This document shows positions 61,961-64,000 of a stretch of 64,000 nt of DNA, piece after piece. The translations under genes and the position numbers were made by a program. The notes beneath the pieces were generated by a model. It saw only the letters and a program-made list of their open reading frames with translations, ran no database searches and was not told the origin of the DNA. This DNA is from an uncultured Acidobacteriia bacterium (GTDB lineage Bacteria; Acidobacteriota; Terriglobia; Bryobacterales; Bryobacteraceae). The stretch covers positions 183,297 through 247,296 of the forward strand of contig CAINNJ010000027.1 of the NCBI GenBank assembly GCA_903851195.1, read 5' to 3'. The first letter of the stretch is position 1. Each line of letters begins with the position of its first letter.

Positions 61961-62575
61961 ATGAACGGTCTCTTCGTACACTGGACGCAGATGCTCCAGT
62001 TACCGACTCTTTTGCAGGTTGCAATCCCAACGCCGCCCGCGCCGAACTACAGCCCGCAATTAGAAGCAATCGCCCAGGCACTGAATCACCACGAAGTTAT
62101 TCCGGGCTGGTTCCTTGGCACAGTACTGGGATTCGGGCTCGGGTTGTTTGCGGAGCCGGTAAAGAGCTGGATTCAAAAGCGGCTAAGCCGCCGAAGAGCC
62201 GAACGCCTGCTTTTAGCTGAAGTGAAGGCCAATTGTTTTATGGGGCAGCTTTTCGTCGCCGCACCGGGGCTGCCAAGAGTTTTGTTCTCGACCGAAAAGT
62301 ACGACCACCTCCGTGAAAAGGATCTAACGACTGTTTTCGAGATCGACCAAGCTGGGTCGCTGAACCGCCTCTATCGGAGTTTTCAGGAAATTGCAGCCGG
62401 TCCGCGCGAACAGCGGACGCATGCGATCACTTACGAGTTCTCGCTATTTGAGGATGCGGTAAAACGAGGTGTGATGGGCCGTTATTTCAAAAATCGATTG
62501 GACAAGGAAGGGTCGCCGCTTCGCCATATTGCTGCGAAATATGTCCCGCCGTCGGCGAAAGAAGCAGCTGGTTAA
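61961..62575 (+). CDS. Single-pass membrane protein of unknown function
   Basis: 204 residues. A membrane helix (VIPGWFLGTVLGFGLGLFAE) lies at about 48-68, followed by a basic segment (WIQKRLSRRRAERLLLAEVK) and a mostly helical cytoplasmic domain. No known motif. It lies between the IS630 fragment and the IS3 element. A defence-associated membrane component is possible but has no direct support. Confidence 0.5.
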   Translation: MNGLFVHWTQMLQLPTLLQVAIPTPPAPNYSPQLEAIAQALNHHEVIPGWFLGTVLGFGLGLFAEPVKSWIQKRLSRRRAERLLLAEVKANCFMGQLFVAAPGLPRVLFSTEKYDHLREKDLTTVFEIDQAGSLNRLYRSFQEIAAGPREQRTHAITYEFSLFEDAVKRGVMGRYFKNRLDKEGSPLRHIAAKYVPPSAKEAAG

Positions 62576-62658
62576 GCTCGGGTCGTTTGTCAGGCTGACC
62601 TTTTCCCGCACGTTAATCCCGCGGAGATCAGGGTCACTGGCGTGGGAAACTTAAACTA

Positions 62659-62888
62659 ATGGTTAAGCTCAAAGCGAAATTCGAGGCTGATCTGAAGGCC
62701 CACGTCAGGCGCATGCTCACGGCCGACTGGGGACCCGAGATCGCCACAATCGACGATGCGAACATCTTGATCCGCTTCTTCGACGCGGAGCGGCGGCGGA
62801 TCGCCGCTCACCCCCGTTCCATTGAGATTGGGGCGGATTTTATCTGTCCGACCGACCGGCAAGATGGCTGGAATGCGCTTCAGTATAG
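62659..62888 (+). pseudogene. Small gene interrupted by the IS3 element
   Basis: MVKLKAKFEADLKAHVRRML then TADWGPEIATIDDANILIRF gives about 75 helical residues before the frame enters the IS end (TGGTCCCCAGAAATCAGACC at 62889). The natural C-terminus is lost. Function unknown. Confidence 0.45.
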
Positions 62889-62955
62889 TGGTCCCCAGAA
62901 ATCAGACCGGGCAATAAGTTAATATTTCGACGGAGTCGTTAACAGGAGAAAGTTG

Positions 62956-63246
62956 ATGACAACGACGAGAAAACAGTACAGTCCGAAGTTCAAAGCGCAG
63001 GTGGTGACGGAGGCGATCCGCGGCGAGAAGACGCTGAGTCAACTGGGGGCGCAGTTCAAGGTGCATCCGATCCAGATCGCGAAATGGCGCAAGGCGGCTC
63101 TGGAACATCTGCCGGAGTTGTTTGTGGATGGGCGGACGCGCCAGGCCGGCACCGGGCAGGCGGAAACCGACGCTCTTTATGAGCAGATCGGTCGGCTGAA
63201 GGTGGAGCTGGACTGGCTCAAAAAAAAAGTCGGTATGCTCGACTGA
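62956..63246 (+). CDS. IS3-family transposase OrfA
   Basis: 96 residues from ATG 62956, with AGGAGA eight bases upstream. A helix-turn-helix (YSPKFKAQVVTEAIRGEKTL, HPIQIAKWRKAAL) and a C-terminal leucine-zipper-like helix (LYEQIGRLKVELDWLKKKVG). It ends after a run of nine A (63220-63228), the usual frameshift area of IS3 elements. Confidence 0.88.
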   Translation: MTTTRKQYSPKFKAQVVTEAIRGEKTLSQLGAQFKVHPIQIAKWRKAALEHLPELFVDGRTRQAGTGQAETDALYEQIGRLKVELDWLKKKVGMLD

Positions 63247-64000
63247 GGAACTGCGCCGTCTGGTGGACAGGGAGCACCCCGAGATCAGCGTTCGGCGGCA
63301 ATGCTCTCTGCTGGGCGTGAACCGTGCCGGGCTGTATTACGAACCGCGGGGCGAGACGGCGGAGAATCTGGAACTGATGCGACTGCTGGACGAGCAGTAC
63401 ATGCGGACACCGTTTTACGGCAGCCGGAAGATGACGGAGTGGCTGCGCACGAAAGGCTATGAGGTCAACCGCAAACGGGTGTCGCGTCTGATGGCGGTCA
63501 TGGGGGTGGAGGCCGTGTATCCGAAGCCGAACCTGAGCAGGCCCGCTGAAGGGCACCGGATCTACCCGTATCTGTTGCGCGGAGTCAAGGTCAATCGTGC
63601 CGATCAGGTGTGGAGCACGGACATCACCTATATCAGGATGGCGCAGGGCTTCGTCTACCTGGTAGCCGTGATGGACTGGTTCAGCAGGTACGTGCTGAGC
63701 TGGTCGCTGTCGCTGACACTGGAACACGACTTCTGCGTCGAGGCGCTGCGGCGCGCCCTGCGCCGGGGGAAGCCGGAGATATTTAACAGCGACCAGGGCT
63801 CGCAGTTCACCAGTGAGAAGTTCACGCGGGAACTGAAGGCCAGAAACATCGCGATCAGCATGGACGGACGGGGACGCTGTATGGACAACATCTTCATTGA
63901 GCGGTTGTGGCGGTCGCTCAAGCAGGAAGAGGTGTACCTGAGAGACTACGAGTCGGTTCCGGAAGCCCGGGCGGGCATCGAACGATACCTCCGCTTTTAC
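63230..64000 (+). CDS. IS3-family transposase OrfB (integrase), truncated by window edge
   Basis: The frame opens in the A-run and has no stop before 64000. It includes LRRLVDREHPEISVRRQCSL, LGVNRAGLYY and FYGSRKMTEWL. The DDE triad reads as STDITYIRM, FNSDQGSQFTS and NIFIERLWRSLK. No ATG is present before the conserved region; GTG 63263 or frameshifting at the A-run could start it. The orfB frame is +1 (or -2) relative to orfA, not the -1 usual for this family. Confidence 0.86.

Larger units (their letters stand above)
62889..64000 (+). mobile_element. IS3-family insertion sequence, right end outside window
   Basis: The left terminus TGGTCCCCAGAAATC matches the TG start of IS3 elements, and orfA and orfB follow. 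The right inverted repeat is beyond 64000, so the full length and target duplication cannot be read. Confidence 0.8.

Noticed and set aside
63218..63921. Minus-strand proteins within the IS3 orfB region
   Set aside because: The plus strand carries a clear DDE transposase; the opposite frames are shadows.

Overview
The window is high-GC chromosomal DNA, almost certainly from an Acidobacteriota soil bacterium of the Bryobacterales/Solibacter type. The basis is the set of families present: an Oar-like TonB-dependent receptor with an aromatic C-terminus, a VWFA-related protein of the acidobacterial TIGR03436 type, a TIGR03435-type secreted protein, a Clp-N/Uma2 fusion, and many two-hairpin intergenic repeats. 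No rRNA, tRNA or CRISPR array was recognised.

Positions 1-4862 hold the 3' part of a TonB-dependent receptor and a translationally coupled secreted VWFA protein. Positions 5014-42836 form one large surface-polysaccharide locus made of several short operons. It holds two AsnB-type amidotransferases, five GT4 and two GT2 glycosyltransferases, a priming polyprenyl-phosphate sugar transferase, a GT39-like membrane protein, an O-antigen ligase/polymerase, three methyltransferases (one FkbM), a heparinase II/III protein, a YdcF protein and a PhyH-like oxygenase. It also holds a nucleotide-sugar dehydrogenase and a compact set for GDP-D-glycero-D-manno-heptose (GmhA, SDR, HddC-GmhB fusion, HddA). 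A three-gene operon of secreted beta-rich proteins and a related fourth secreted protein flank the polymerase. The inferred product is an exported heteropolysaccharide containing heptose and possibly amidated uronic acid. No flippase, Wza/Wzc or ABC exporter is visible, so export genes must lie elsewhere.

Positions 42833-46360 encode a 1175-residue flavin/iron-sulfur oxidoreductase that looks like NfnB and NfnA joined in one chain. From 46387 to the right edge the DNA is accessory: a VapBC pair, a YfhO-like membrane gene split by an in-frame amber codon, a Clp-N/Uma2 protein, a flavin oxidoreductase, a frameshifted Tat-exported M19 dipeptidase, and a run of toxin-antitoxin modules mixed with repeats and insertion-sequence remains. 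In three of these modules the antitoxin or partner gene is intact while the toxin carries frameshifts; the VapBC and second MazEF modules appear intact.

The most unusual gene is at 58905-61358. It encodes a protein with an N-terminal TIR domain, two pectinesterase-like right-handed beta-helix segments and a C-terminal CxxC/CxxC zinc ribbon. It sits among toxin-antitoxin modules and insertion sequences, which is the setting of a defence gene, and is the best candidate here for an undescribed system. The window ends inside an IS3-family element that has cut a small gene. All calls rest on reading the sequence; no database search was run.
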